A stretch of 64,000 nucleotides of DNA. Source: Mytilinidion resinicola. Taxonomy: Eukaryota > Ascomycota > Dothideomycetes > Mytilinidiales > Mytilinidiaceae. Under the pieces are notes generated by a model, which made no database searches, was not told the origin of the DNA, and worked only from the letters and a program-made list of their open reading frames with translations. The first letter of the stretch is position 1. Every line of letters starts with the position of its first letter. Below, piece after piece: positions 1-10,566 of this stretch. The translations under genes were made by a program, and so were the position numbers. The stretch is from contig NW_022985454.1 of NCBI RefSeq assembly GCF_010093595.1, positions 735,473 to 799,472 of the forward strand, written 5' to 3'.

Positions 1-567
1 AGTCCCGTCACAGGCCTGAACGACGTGATGATGGTGCCGTGGGCGGGGCTGGCAATGCGGACAGAGAAGGGCACCGTACAGCTGCCGCTCCCGCCAAAGT
101 CAAACGCGACGTTCGATTCCGGGACAACGATCTCATACCTCCCGCTCGCAGCCGCGCGCCAGATCGCGGTGGAAGCAGGGGCGGTGGAGCGGAATTTGAG
201 CGGTGCGATTCATTACTATCTCCCGTGCGACGCGGCGACGAACTTCTCGCTGAGCTATACCTTCGGCGATGAGAAGACGACTTGCGCGTCTGGTGGGCCG
301 CGGATTGAGGTGCCGGCGAGTGAGCTCGTGTTGCCTGTATCTGCGAACTCTGGCACGGATGTTCCGGATCTGCCGAAGTTCGGGGGATTCGAGACGTGCG
401 AGCTGGGGATTATGGGTGAGGAGACGTACACGCCTAATTTTGGGTATTTGCTGGGTGACACGTTTATGCGGAGCGCGTATCTGGTGTATGACCTTGAGGA
501 GAAGAAGATTGGGATTGCGCAGGCGAAGCTGAATGTGACGGAGACGGAGATTGTGGAGTTGTGTTGA
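1..567 (+). CDS. Pepsin-like aspartic protease, C-terminal part (5' truncated)
   Basis: The reading frame is open from base 1, so the gene starts outside the window. What remains (188 residues) is the C-terminal lobe of an A1 aspartyl protease. The second catalytic motif reads FDSGTT, in the place of the usual DTG/DSG triad, followed by the hydrophobic ISYLP. The closing signature is the family's typical LLGDTFMRSAYLVYDLE block, where a newly described strand pairs before the last strands. Three NxS/T glycosylation sites (NATF, NLSG, NVTE) suggest a secreted or vacuolar enzyme. No C-terminal hydrophobic tail is present, so a GPI-anchored yapsin is unlikely. The family cleaves proteins at acidic pH. 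The N-terminal lobe with the first catalytic Asp, the signal peptide and the propeptide cannot be judged. Family assignment is firm; the exact subfamily is open. Confidence 0.85.
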   Translation, partial: SPVTGLNDVMMVPWAGLAMRTEKGTVQLPLPPKSNATFDSGTTISYLPLAAARQIAVEAGAVERNLSGAIHYYLPCDAATNFSLSYTFGDEKTTCASGGPRIEVPASELVLPVSANSGTDVPDLPKFGGFETCELGIMGEETYTPNFGYLLGDTFMRSAYLVYDLEEKKIGIAQAKLNVTETEIVELC

Positions 568-1422
568 TTTAGTTGTGTTGATTTTTGGGTGTACATTGAG
601 TTGACGAGAGCATAAAGAGGGAGAGAAGGATTGGACTTAATACATTACGATTTTGCTATGTGCAACGAGCGGATGCGACCAAAATAGTGCAAGTACTGGT
701 CGACGAGGCTCTAGGAAAAGAGAAACGAGAGACTTGAGGTTGTCGCGATGTTGGAATGTGGAACATGTGAGGATATCTGTAAGCATGGAAAGGCAGGACG
801 AGACGAGAGAACCGTCTCAGTTTTAAAATCAATGCGTTCCGCTAAAGAATTAGCTGAGGGAGTGGCTGGCGGAAGAAAAATGCCCTGTGGAGCTTGTACC
901 GTAAGGTATGTACAAGCTGTTCAGCAGGAGAAGCCACGTGAATGTATGGCAACTTAGGATGACACAAAGGCTTGTGGCATTTCCTACTACTTGTGTCACG
1001 TGGGTGCTATAGGACATCGTAGTAGGTGAAGTGACAGGGTTATTGAAGGACTATTTATGGCTAGTGTAAAGGCTCGACCGCTGACTAGAGACTTGGCCTC
1101 CTTGGAAGTTCGGCGAGGCCGTCAGGAGTCAAAAAATGGCAAAGTGAATCACCTGGACGTACAAAGTGGAAGAAGCAGAAAGTTGAAGAAATGGAAGGTG
1201 AATCGTTTTGGTTGTGTGGGATGAGAGTGGGAGGAAGATGAAAGGTGGGGAGTTGAGATTTCTGCCAAGACCGAGCATTCTCTTGACGCGTTGACGCGCG
1301 CCTGCCCAGAATTTTTCCCCAAACTATTCATCAACCACCAACTCGCACATAAACTCCACGCTGCAGGCAGCGCATAGCTTTGGCATGTTTTTGAGTTATA
1401 CACCACTCCTGAGCTCGTAGAA
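568..1422. other. Intergenic, 0.86 kb
   Basis: This stretch holds the 3' flank of the protease and the promoter side of ORC4. Two CACGTG hexamers occur (around 931 and 994). A 69-residue ORF at 748-957 has no recognisable domain and is not called as a gene. Confidence 0.6.
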
Positions 1423-4067
1423 ATGGACGACTCTCCGCGACAGTTGAAAAGGAGGAAGCTCGACGCCCCGTCGCGCAATGTCTCGAGTCCGCTCCCGTCC
1501 AAACCGCATACACCCGGCACCCTCAGACGATCTACCCGCCGGATTACTTCACTTCACAATGCCGAAAACCATGCCTCTGCGCCTGCCAATGGCTCTCCAC
1601 GAGCACGGCGGAGCTTGACTGAGGAAAAAGACGTATACGACAACGTTGATGGCGCCCTCGACACACCTGCGAAGCGCCTACGGGAACGCCTGCGGACACA
1701 ATTTCACGAAAGTGATCCATCGCCAAAGAAGACGGGCTCAGCGCCGAAAGAGCCAGTTAGCAGGACGCGTGGCGGTAAAGAATTTGGGAACGGGACTACA
1801 AATGGCACGTCAAAGAGGAAATGGACATCTCGAACTGCAGGGTCGGAGACGAAAAGCGGTGCTTCGAAAGAAGTAGAGGAAGCAGTAGAGACGGATGGCG
1901 AAGACGAGCTGGCCGCTGGCTTGACTACGCCTTCCAGTCGCAAAATTCGCAAGGAGGCCGTCAATGGTACCAATGGTAGATCTACGCCCTTCAATCCACG
2001 CACTCGCACTTCGACTAGGATAGCTGCGCATAGCAACCCGAATCGCGCGAAAGGACATGTGTCGCCTTCCCCTTCCGGAGCGATGAGACGACGGCAGCCC
2101 CAGGCGGCTTTGTTTACACACGAAGGCTCTGAAGATCAGGAGGAAATGGACCTGGTTGATGCTGACGCGGATTCACACCAGGGCGTGCCAGATCAACGCT
2201 CCGAATGGCCGAACGTGAAAGCCGTAAGCAAAGCCCGAGCGACTGGGCGAAGGACGCGAAACCGGGCAGACCATGATGAAAACGCCATTGGCTCACCTCT
2301 TTTGGGGCAAAACAACCCTACAACCGGGCGAAGGAAGCGAAATAACGCTGACCATGATGGAATTGACACCGATCTGCCTCATTCAGAGGAATCTGGATTG
2401 GAGAGTGAAGTAGATGGGATCGTGGGGATGGAAAAAGACGATGTGGTGCCTGGCCAGATCAATGGAAACATCCAAGATGATCAAGAGCAGTCTGATGGAG
2501 AAATTGAAACAGCAGAAGTGTTGGAGGAAACTAGCCCTTTTCTATCCAATCGGAATCAGGGACGGTCGATTTTATCGCCCCGAAAAAAGGTGCAGGCCGA
2601 CTCCAACGGCGGACTCACCCTACTAAAGAGTATAGTGGTGGAGAGGCTCACTGCGAAACGACCTACCCCTCTAGTTGGTTTAGATGATGAGTACAGGAAT
2701 GTCTATCAACTGGTCGAGAACACCGTCGTAGCTGGAGAAGGAAACTCAATGCTTGTGATTGGCGCCCGAGGGAGCGGGAAGACAGCACTCGTTTCTAAGG
2801 TTCTTTCTGGAATATCCAAAGAGCATCGCGAGGAATTCCACACTGTTAGGCTGAATGGATTCATTCACACTGATGATAAGTTGGCTCTCCGTGAGATCTG
2901 GAGGCAATTGGGGAAAGAGATGGAACTTGAAGAGGACAGCTTAGGGAAGAATTACGCCGACACCCTTTCAAAACTCTTGGCTCTGCTTTCGCATCCTTCT
3001 GAGCAGACCGGAGAGGAGACGGAACAAGTGGCAAAAGCTGTTGTCTTTGTCATGGATGAGTTCGATCTTTTCGCGTTGCATCCGCGGCAAACATTGCTAT
3101 ACAACCTATTCGACATTGCTCAATCTCGCAAAGCTCCAATCGCGGTACTAGGTCTCACTACCAGGATTGACGTCTCAGAAAGCCTTGAGAAGCGTGTAAA
3201 GAGTAGATTCAGTCACCGCTATGTGCATTTGTCGCTCCCGAAAACGTTCACTGCATTCCAAGAAACCTGCAAAGCGGCACTATCACTCCAACTCGAAGAC
3301 CTCAACATCGAAGAGCGCGCAATTCTCTCGAAATCCACCGCCGTGACACCGAAGACAGCCAAGAATTCCAAACCCGCCAATATTTTGGCGGCATGGAACT
3401 CTAGCATTTCGGTATATTTGTCCCTCCCTAACCCTCTCCTTTCAAATGACGCTAACACCTACAGACTCTCTTTGCCACGAAAGCATTCATAACCTCCCAC
3501 CTCGGCCCAATCTACTACCGCAGTAAATCCATCAAAGAAGTCCTTACTTCCCTCCTCACTCCCACGGCCCTGCTCGCCCCATCCACCTTCCCGCCTTCTC
3601 CTTCCGCCTTCTTCACCCCTAACCCCTCTATTGCCTCTCCAACAAATGCCCTCGCACCCCCGGATTCCAAACTCGCGCTCCTCCCCAACCTTTCTCACGT
3701 CCAACTCGCTCTCCTCATCGCCGCCGCCCGCCTCGACGTCGTTCTCGACACCGACACGTGCAATTTCAACATGGCGTACGCCGAGTACGTGTCTCTAGCC
3801 GCTAAAGTGCGCATGCAGAGTGCAGCGGGCGGTGCGGTCGCGAGTGGTGGTGCGACAAGGGTGTGGGGAAAGGAGGTTGCGATGCGGGAATGGGAGAGGC
3901 TGGTAAGGTGGGAGCTTGTGGTGCCAGTTGTGGGACTGGGTGCCGGGGCTGGGGGGGCGGGTGCGATGGTCAGGGTGGACATGGCGCTAGAGGAGATTAT
4001 ACCGAGCGTTCAGGCTGCAGGTGGGCAGATGGATCGGGTGTTGGAGAAGTGGTGTCGGCAGATTTGA
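1423..4067 (+). CDS. orc4: Origin recognition complex subunit 4
   Basis: Exons are 1423-3411 and 3465-4067, joined in phase 0 across a 53-bp intron (GTATAT..ACAG, branch GCTAAC at 3451). The product is 863 residues. Residues 1-400 are Ser/Arg/Asp-rich and disordered-looking, with basic clusters. The AAA+ module follows, with Walker A GARGSGKT at residues 447-454 and Walker B VVFVMDEFD from residue 540. The sensor-1 region follows (GLTTRID), then the ORC4-typical KRVKSRFSHR segment. The C-terminal exon carries the winged-helix region (AYAEYVSLAAKV..EWERLVRWELV). ORC4 is part of the six-subunit nuclear complex that marks replication origins and loads the MCM helicase. The long N-terminus is unlike human ORC4 and recalls fission yeast Orc4, which has an extended DNA-binding N-terminus. 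No classical AT-hook was seen. The start is the first ATG of the frame and leaves the N-terminus intact. Confidence 0.93.
2242..2361 (+). repeat. Internal direct repeat in ORC4 N-terminus
   Basis: Two 39-bp copies (2242-2280 and 2323-2361) lie 81 bp apart and stay in frame. Each encodes a basic TGRR-x-R-N core followed by ADHD. The copies differ at about a fifth of positions, so the duplication is not recent. Confidence 0.7.
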
Positions 4068-4224
4068 GCAGGAGTAGAGATGATGATGGGTGTTGAGTGG
4101 AAGTGTGTGTGTCTATTCATAGGAGCAGCTACGTGGGTGGAATGAGTAGGGTATCAGTGCATATAGGAGCGAAATACCATACTTCAGCCCTTACCCTAGC
4201 CCCTCTTATTCTTGGGTGGAACCT

Positions 4225-4285
4225 CACGTGCATTTCCTTTCCTCACGTGCGCAGTCCGTGCGCTTTTCTCCTACCAGATATAAAA
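4225..4285 (+). promoter_or_regulatory. CACGTG-TATA module A
   Basis: Two CACGTG hexamers (4225-4230 and 4244-4249) lie 30-55 bp upstream of TATAAAA at 4279-4285, followed directly by GCTTCCTCTC. CACGTG is the core site of bHLH factors. The arrangement looks like a promoter pointing right, but no protein-coding gene follows. Confidence 0.45.
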
Positions 4286-4455
4286 GCTTCCTCTCTTTCA
4301 GATTTCAAGAACCAGAGGAATCCCGCAGTTCTGATCAAACCGGACTTCAAAAAATTCTATGGACCGGTGTGCGGAGTAATAAAAAACCAACAGGAGCTCA
4401 TGGTGTGATTGTGTTGAAGAGCTTTGGGGTTTAAAAAAAAACGCTTCACGACCCA

Positions 4456-4680
4456 ATGGTGTGGGTGTGGTGTTCCGGTATCAAAACTCGCGATGTCGAC
4501 TGAATATGGAGTGGCCTGTAGTGTCAAAACTCGCCTTCAGATCAGTCATGGTGTGGGTGGTGGAGAATCAACTCCCAGGAAGCGACTGTGGATGGGGGGA
4601 GGGGTGGGATATCAAAATAGCGGTTGAAAAGACATAATGGAGTGGTGGTGCGGTGGTGCGGTGGTGTGTGGGTGTTGAGG
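4456..4680 (+). repeat. Degenerate 44-bp minisatellite
   Basis: An ATGG[AT]GTGG-like block starts at 4456, 4506, 4548, 4592 and 4637. A TCAAAACTCG-like block starts at 4481, 4524, 4568 (weak) and 4612. Both follow a period of 43-45 bp, giving four to five diverged units. The last unit runs into a GGTGGTGC-rich tract ending near 4680. Confidence 0.6.
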
Positions 4681-5259
4681 AGACCGGTGGTGATAGTGAG
4701 CACTATCTCCTCTTCGGAGTGACTATTTGGACTACTTTCTCATTCTTGCCACTTCGTTATTCTGCTAATATTTAGCGAGCAGAACATGTAGTACGACAGC
4801 TGTTGGACTGTGACAATTAACTATAGCAAGCAATGCTGGTAGCAATTAGGGGTGACGGTAGCAATCAAGGGTGAATCATGTACATAATGTCCCCTTCAAT
4901 GAATGTTCAGACACTACGGTCTGAAGTCCAACACTGCCTGTAATATAGATTTTTCAGTCTTCAGTGCTCTAGGGTTGTGATGGCGAGCATCACCGTCTCG
5001 AAATCTACGTCGCCTACTTCCTACCTTTGTCGCCATGGTATGGAATCCGATCATTTGTTGATCCTCCACCAGACCCAGAACCAAACACTCACATATTAGC
5101 GCTGGCTCTGAACGTTTTGATCCTCCACCCAGCCCCAAACACCAACATGATGTGTCAGGTCTCTGTTTTGCAAAAGCAAAACCAGACCCAACCTGAAGAA
5201 CCGTTAGCAAGGGGGAAGTGGGAGTTTCATACCTGCTTCGAAAGAGAAGATTGAGGGTG

Positions 5260-5356
5260 CACGTGAAGTCCACGTGTTCCGTTTCCTTTTTCCATCCAAA
5301 GAAGGAGCTTCGCACGTGACAGCAACGTGACCGTGCCTGACTCAAGGGGTATAAAA
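5260..5356 (+). promoter_or_regulatory. CACGTG-TATA module B
   Basis: CACGTG occurs at 5260, 5271 and 5313, and TATAAAA at 5350-5356, followed by TCTTCCGCTC. Downstream come ATGGGTTGG (5391) and GGTTTGCAAAAG (5444), both of which recur in module C. The only ORF from the 5391 ATG is 23 codons. Confidence 0.45.
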
Positions 5357-5849
5357 TCTTCCGCTCGCCGCCAACTAGTTTTCTTCCTTCATGGGTTGGT
5401 CTGGAGTGGTGAAATCAGAGAAGGATCCAGGGCGATGGGCTGCGGTTTGCAAAAGATGAATAGCATCCCGACTCATGCCCTGGCGGCGGATTTCCTATCC
5501 GCCTCGTAACCAAGATTTGGTGCGGGCGTGGTGGTTTGCAATCAAAAAAGAATAAGAACGAGAGAAATGAAGTGGTGGTGCGGGACCGTTGGTTGCGGAG
5601 GAGGTTCAAACGCTACATTAATGGTGGTAAACAGTATCAGCTCTAAGGTGATACTCATCTACACACTACGCTCCGTCGTCTTGATATCGGGCTGGTAAGC
5701 ATTACAATTTCAAGCTGAAAGTGACGCCAGCCGGGCATTTTGATAAAACAAGTCTAGCCACGGCCGATCTCCTTGAGCGAAAAGACTTGAGCGACGAAGG
5801 AGCGGGGTTTTAAACCCCTTGAGAAAGAGACTTCTTAGTCACCTTCATC

Positions 5850-5983
5850 CACGTGATCCACTCACCACACTATGGCCAACCAGAGAACCTGCAAGGTAGA
5901 AGTAGATGGCCCTCCTGATTCCACGAACTGCCAGCACGTGCTCCGCGTGACTAGTCTTAGTGAGCTCAGATCCAGACTATAAA
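5850..5983 (+). promoter_or_regulatory. CACGTG-TATA module C
   Basis: CACGTG occurs at 5850 and 5935, and TATAAA at 5978-5983, followed by TCCTTCCTCTCGTCCT. Downstream are ATGGGTTGG (6071) and GGTTTTGC-TTGCAAAA (about 6087-6102). The ORF from 6071 is 47 codons, beginning MGWS, as does the short ORF of module B. Confidence 0.45.
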
Positions 5984-6854
5984 TCCTTCCTCTCGTCCTC
6001 GACAACGGTTCTTCTCCAGGACAGAGGGTGGGTGTGGGAAAGGATCACAACAGCTGACGACTACGATCCCATGGGTTGGAGTCGCGGGTTTTGCTTGCAA
6101 AATATAACTCCAGGAGTTTTGATGCGGTGGGAGCAATCTCAGAAGTCGACAAAGACAATGGTGTGGTGGTCCAGCAATTCTGGACGAGCAGTGGTCGATG
6201 GTGCGAAATGAGGAAGAAAACACAGAATGGAGGACCAGCAATTAAAGCAGAAGGTGGTGGAATGGAGGTCGTGCGTGGGTTTCGGTCGGCATTTTTTCGC
6301 TATGATGGTGGATCCTATTGCAGGCTAGAGATGAAAACGATGAGAATGAAGCTTTACCGAGGAGTATCGAAAAAGATCTGTGATGGTGAGCATTGCTAGT
6401 CTATTACAAAGGCACCGGATCTCACTCCATCGTATTTTGACACCAGTCTTGTTGATGACGGGACGCAACCCTCCAAAGACCCCACATCAAAGGAGGAGTC
6501 GGCGGGTGGTGCTCCCAACGTGCGACCAACTGGCCCCCACAGGAATCCATGAAGACTCTGGTCGGTGTCTTTTGATGGACTTGGGATCCTCCACTATGCC
6601 GGGGAAAAGTCCTTGAGGGTGACGCTTTTATGGAGGAAATGGAATCGCATAACGTAGGCAAGCACGTGAGACATGTGACATGGGATACCTCTTTCACACC
6701 GATCGAAACTATACTCTAGTCGCATTCCAAGAGTTCAATCACAATCCTGTAGAAAACCACTCAACCCACATACTTTTGAAAAGAACAAGCGTGAAATTTC
6801 CTATCAATATAAGCCCCCTAATCAACCGTCATATTTTCCCCTGTAACCTACAAC

Positions 6855-9727
6855 CTACAACTTCGCCTTCGCCCCCTCCAGCAACTCCGCCCCCGCCCCC
6901 GCAATCGCCAACTTCCCCGTCTCCACCACCTTCGTCTGGAAAATAACCAGGTTCCCCTCTTTCCACATCTCCGTCCTCAGCGTCTGCCCGGGCAGCACCG
7001 TGCCCGCAAACCGGACCTTAATGTTCTTAAACGCGCCATACGTCTGCAGCACATGCTTGCCGCTGAACCCAAAGAAGCACAATCCATGTAAGATAGGCAC
7101 TTTAAATCCGCCGACCTTCGAGAACTCGGGGTCTATGTGTAGCGGATTCCGGTCGCCGGACAGACGGTATAGCGCTGCTTGTTCTTCGGTCGTCTTCTCC
7201 TCGACGACAGCGTCAGGCGCGCGTGGCGGTGGCTTATGCACAGCAGTAGCAGCGCCGCGGTTGCCGCCCTTGTTGGGCCCGCCGAAGCCGCCTGAGCCGC
7301 GAATGAAGACGGTGCTTTCGTTGTAGAAGACGTCTTCGCCGGTGTTTGCGTCCTTGGTGAGAGTGCCAGTGACGACGATGCCGGCGGCGCCCTTGTCAAC
7401 GACTTCGACGAGTTTGGGATACGAAATGAGGGTGGCTTCGGTGGGGATGGGGAATTTGCGGATTTCGAGGTACTGCTCGCCGTGGAGTAGCATCATGGGG
7501 GAGAAGTTGGGGACGATGTCGTCGAGGGAGAAGGGGGCGACGGCGCCGAAGGGAGGGATGACTCCGAAGGTGGGAAGGACTTGGAAGTCGTCGGAGGACT
7601 CGAAGACGAGGGGGAGGTCGGTGCGTTTGGCGCCAACGCCGAGATCTGGGGATGGTTAGTATTGGGTTCAATAAGGGCATGCAATAAAAAAGCCCATAGG
7701 GGAGTATCACTGTAAAGAATGACATCCTTCTCGTCATACACAAACTTAGTTCCCTCTGCCTTCGCAGCCTTAGCAGCATCAATGGCGGATAGTATTTCCT
7801 GGTTGACTTTTCCACCCTTCTTCTTGTTGGCAAGATTCTGCATGTTAGCCATGATAGACTTGAGGCCATCATTACTGCTCTCCGGGTGATCAGCACGACC
7901 ATCGTCGAAGTTGTTAATCTTTTCCCACTGCTGAACAACCGCCTCTGGGGTCAGCGGGACATCGATGGGGAATCCATGACCGCCAGTTCGCTGCCACCTC
8001 GTCTGAGCAACCCAGCCACTGCCAACTTCGTATAGGCGACCAGTGGGTGGGTCAGGGGTTTTATCTGAGCAGAGCAGGACGACTAGTGGCGCCACGTAAT
8101 CTGGCTTGAAGGCCTGAACCATCTCCTCAGGCATGATGGTCCGAGTGAGCGCAGTTCCAGCGTTGGGAGCAATGGTGTTGACGAAGATGTTGTTCTTAGC
8201 GCCCTCGCGAGCAAGAGCACGGGAGAAACCGAGGATAGCACACTTGGCCGCAGCGTAATTAGCCTGGCCGAAATTTCCGTAAATGCCGCTGGTGCTGGTG
8301 GTGTTGATGATGCGGCCGTATTTCTGCTTGAGCATGTAGGGCCATGCAGCCTTCGTGACCTTGTAGGTACCACGTGCATGCACTTCCATAACAATGTCCC
8401 ACATCTTGTCGTCCATGTTAGTGAAGGCCTTGTCCCGGAGGATACCAGCGTTGTTGATGAGAACATCGACGCGGCCATAGGCGTCAATCGCACCCTTGAC
8501 AACAGCATCACCGTCGGTCACGTTGGCCTTGTTTCCAACCGCTTCACCACCCAGCTTCTGGATCTCCTGGACAACGGTATCTGGGTTGACGAGATCGTTG
8601 ACAACGACCTTGGCACCTAGTTTGGCAAATAGCAGAGCGTAGGCGCGGCCGAGACCAGCCCCAGCGCCAGTGATGAGCACAACCTTGCCCTTGAAGTCGA
8701 GGTTTTCGCCTGGCTTGTTCGGGGGGAGCTTCTGTGCCTCCTCGAGCAGCTCCATGAAGTTGGCTGGGCCAGTGGGGTACTCAGGTTCGGAGAAGTCATT
8801 GACCTCGTTCCACTTGCTGAGCACCGCACCAGGGGTCAAAGAGCTGTCGGCGCGGTATATGGCACCCTTCGAGCGCTCCCATCGGATCTTCGCAATGTGA
8901 CCACCTCCGACCTCGTATATCGCTCCAGTCTCGGTGTTCGATTTATGGGTGAGGACAGCGACGAGGGGCACAACCCAGCTGGGCTGAAGGGCCTTCAGAA
9001 CATCTGGGGGCATAATAGTCTCGGTCATTCGACTAGCGGCGATCGGGGCAATGGTGTTGCAGAGGATATCATATTTCAGACCTTCCTTCGCCAGTGTCTC
9101 GGTGAAGCCAACAAGTGCCAGTTTCGCAGCTATCACATGTCAGATCCAGATACCATCAATTCAAAGAACAAACTTACCAGAGTAGTTGGCCTGTCCAAAG
9201 TTTCCAAACAATCCAGCCGCAGACGCAGTGCTAATAACACGACCATACTTCTGTTTCCTGAAATGCGGCCACGCCGCCCTAGCACACTTATACGCACCCC
9301 GAACGTGCACCGCCAGGACCAAGTCCCAGTCCTGGTCCGACATATTCTTGAAGCTGACATCCCGTAGAATGCCAGCATTGTTGATGAGTATATCAATGCG
9401 TCCGAACGCCTTGATCGCCGTATCGATGATAGCCTCGCCGTCCAGGACGTTGTCGTAGTTTGCTACGGCCTTGCCGCCAGCTTTCACAATCTCGTCGACG
9501 ACGACATCGGCAGCCTAGAACACGCAACCACATATTAGTATACTTCTTGAGAGTCAAGCTTCAGTACCCACCTTGCTGCTCTTGCCCTCGCCCTTGAAGC
9601 TCCCCCCAAGATCATTCACGACAACGTTCGCGCCCCGGCTTCCAAAGAACGTGGCGTACGCCTTCCCGAGCCCACCACCAGCACCCGTCACCACGACCGT
9701 CTGGCCGTCATACCGCAGTTCAGACAT
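6855..9727 (-). CDS. fox2: Peroxisomal multifunctional beta-oxidation enzyme (hydroxyacyl-CoA dehydrogenase / enoyl-CoA hydratase 2)
   Basis: Four exons (9727-9572, 9514-9178, 9129-7711, 7645-6855) join in frame to 900 residues, the usual Fox2/MFE-2 length. Two tandem short-chain dehydrogenase domains come first. One begins [11 protein letters not shown] near residue 11 with its YSAAK active site at the exon 2/3 junction; the second begins [12 protein letters not shown] near residue 313 with YAAAK at about 456. The C-terminal part is a MaoC-type hot-dog hydratase with the hydratase-2 signature around [12 protein letters not shown]. The last residues are AKL, a type 1 peroxisomal targeting signal. 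The enzyme hydrates trans-2-enoyl-CoA to the (3R)-hydroxy form and oxidises it to 3-ketoacyl-CoA. Introns are 57, 48 and 65 bp; the third uses a weaker GTGATA donor, but only this choice keeps the frame. A divergent gene starts 840 bp upstream. Confidence 0.95.
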
Positions 9728-10566
9728 GGCTGCAGTGTGTGTGTGTGATTACAAACTCTCAATCCGACGCAAGCAGGCAACAAAGAGATGCGAGTGTCTC
9801 CGCTGATCTAGGACTCGTCGCGGGGAACACGGATGGCAGCGGACTACGCTCAAAAGCTGACAATGGATATGTAGAGGTTACGGAGGGGAGAGGAGAGGTG
9901 CGGAGTGAGCGTTGCAAGCGGCTCAGGGTCACGGTTTTGAGCGCTGTCGTCGCTCTGACCGAGCTTCGATGATGTAAATGGACCTCGGCATGCCCAGAAA
10001 CGCGAGGAAGGGTCACGTGGAGCGACGAACCCCACAGCTTCTAGTGTGCGGCTGCTTTCACATGCCAGGTCGGGCCTGTGCACTCCAGCTGGCCTGTCTT
10101 GTGATGGGAAAACTGACGGCGAAGCGCGCATGTGGTCAGGAGGCCGGAGCCCGAGGTCGACGTTTCATTTGTCCAGGTGCACGACCGAGCACTCGGCCGA
10201 CGAGCAGAATGATGGATGGGTTTCTGGAGTAATTGCAACGTCGTCAGGATATCTGTCTCCGGAAACGTCTGGGCGCTGAAGCTATTCGGCTTCGATGCGG
10301 AGCCCGGGCGTGGCACCTCCGCATCACCAAGAAACACCAAATTTGCTCTCACAGCAGCTTTTGATACTGGAACAATATACAAACTCAAGTAGGCATAATA
10401 AAACAATATCCAAATTTTCTTAGAGCCAATAATGCAAAATACAAGCCCCTATAATCCACCTCAAACCCCATACTAACCTTAGTCGAGTCGTCAACACCCG
10501 CTAAAACTCTCCCATCTCCACCCTTCACCCCCCCTTCCCCCACCGCATGCCCTCCAATGTCCCACA
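9728..10566. promoter_or_regulatory. Divergent promoter region, fox2 / tda10-like
   Basis: This is the 839-bp interval between two head-to-head genes. A CACGTG lies at 10014-10019. A single CCGAGG (reverse complement CCTCGG) lies at 10151-10156; CCTCGG is the core site of the fatty-acid regulators FarA/FarB in aspergilli. A single hexamer is weak evidence, though a fatty-acid-responsive site is plausible for a beta-oxidation gene. A TG-dinucleotide run follows the fox2 ATG region at 9733-9743. Confidence 0.4.

Larger units (their letters stand above)
4068..6854. other. Gene-poor interval between ORC4 and Fox2, 2.8 kb
   Basis: No ORF here resembles a known protein. Eight CACGTG hexamers lie at 4225, 4244, 5260, 5271, 5313, 5850, 5935 and 6663, against fewer than one expected by chance in 2.5 kb. 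Three of the clusters are followed by a TATA box and a pyrimidine-rich stretch. GT/GG-rich short repeats fill 4456-4680 and loosely recur at 6121-6290. The modules are listed separately. Confidence 0.6.

Noticed and set aside
748..957. 69-codon ORF upstream of ORC4, Cys-containing
   Set aside because: No domain, no conserved start context and length within chance expectation.
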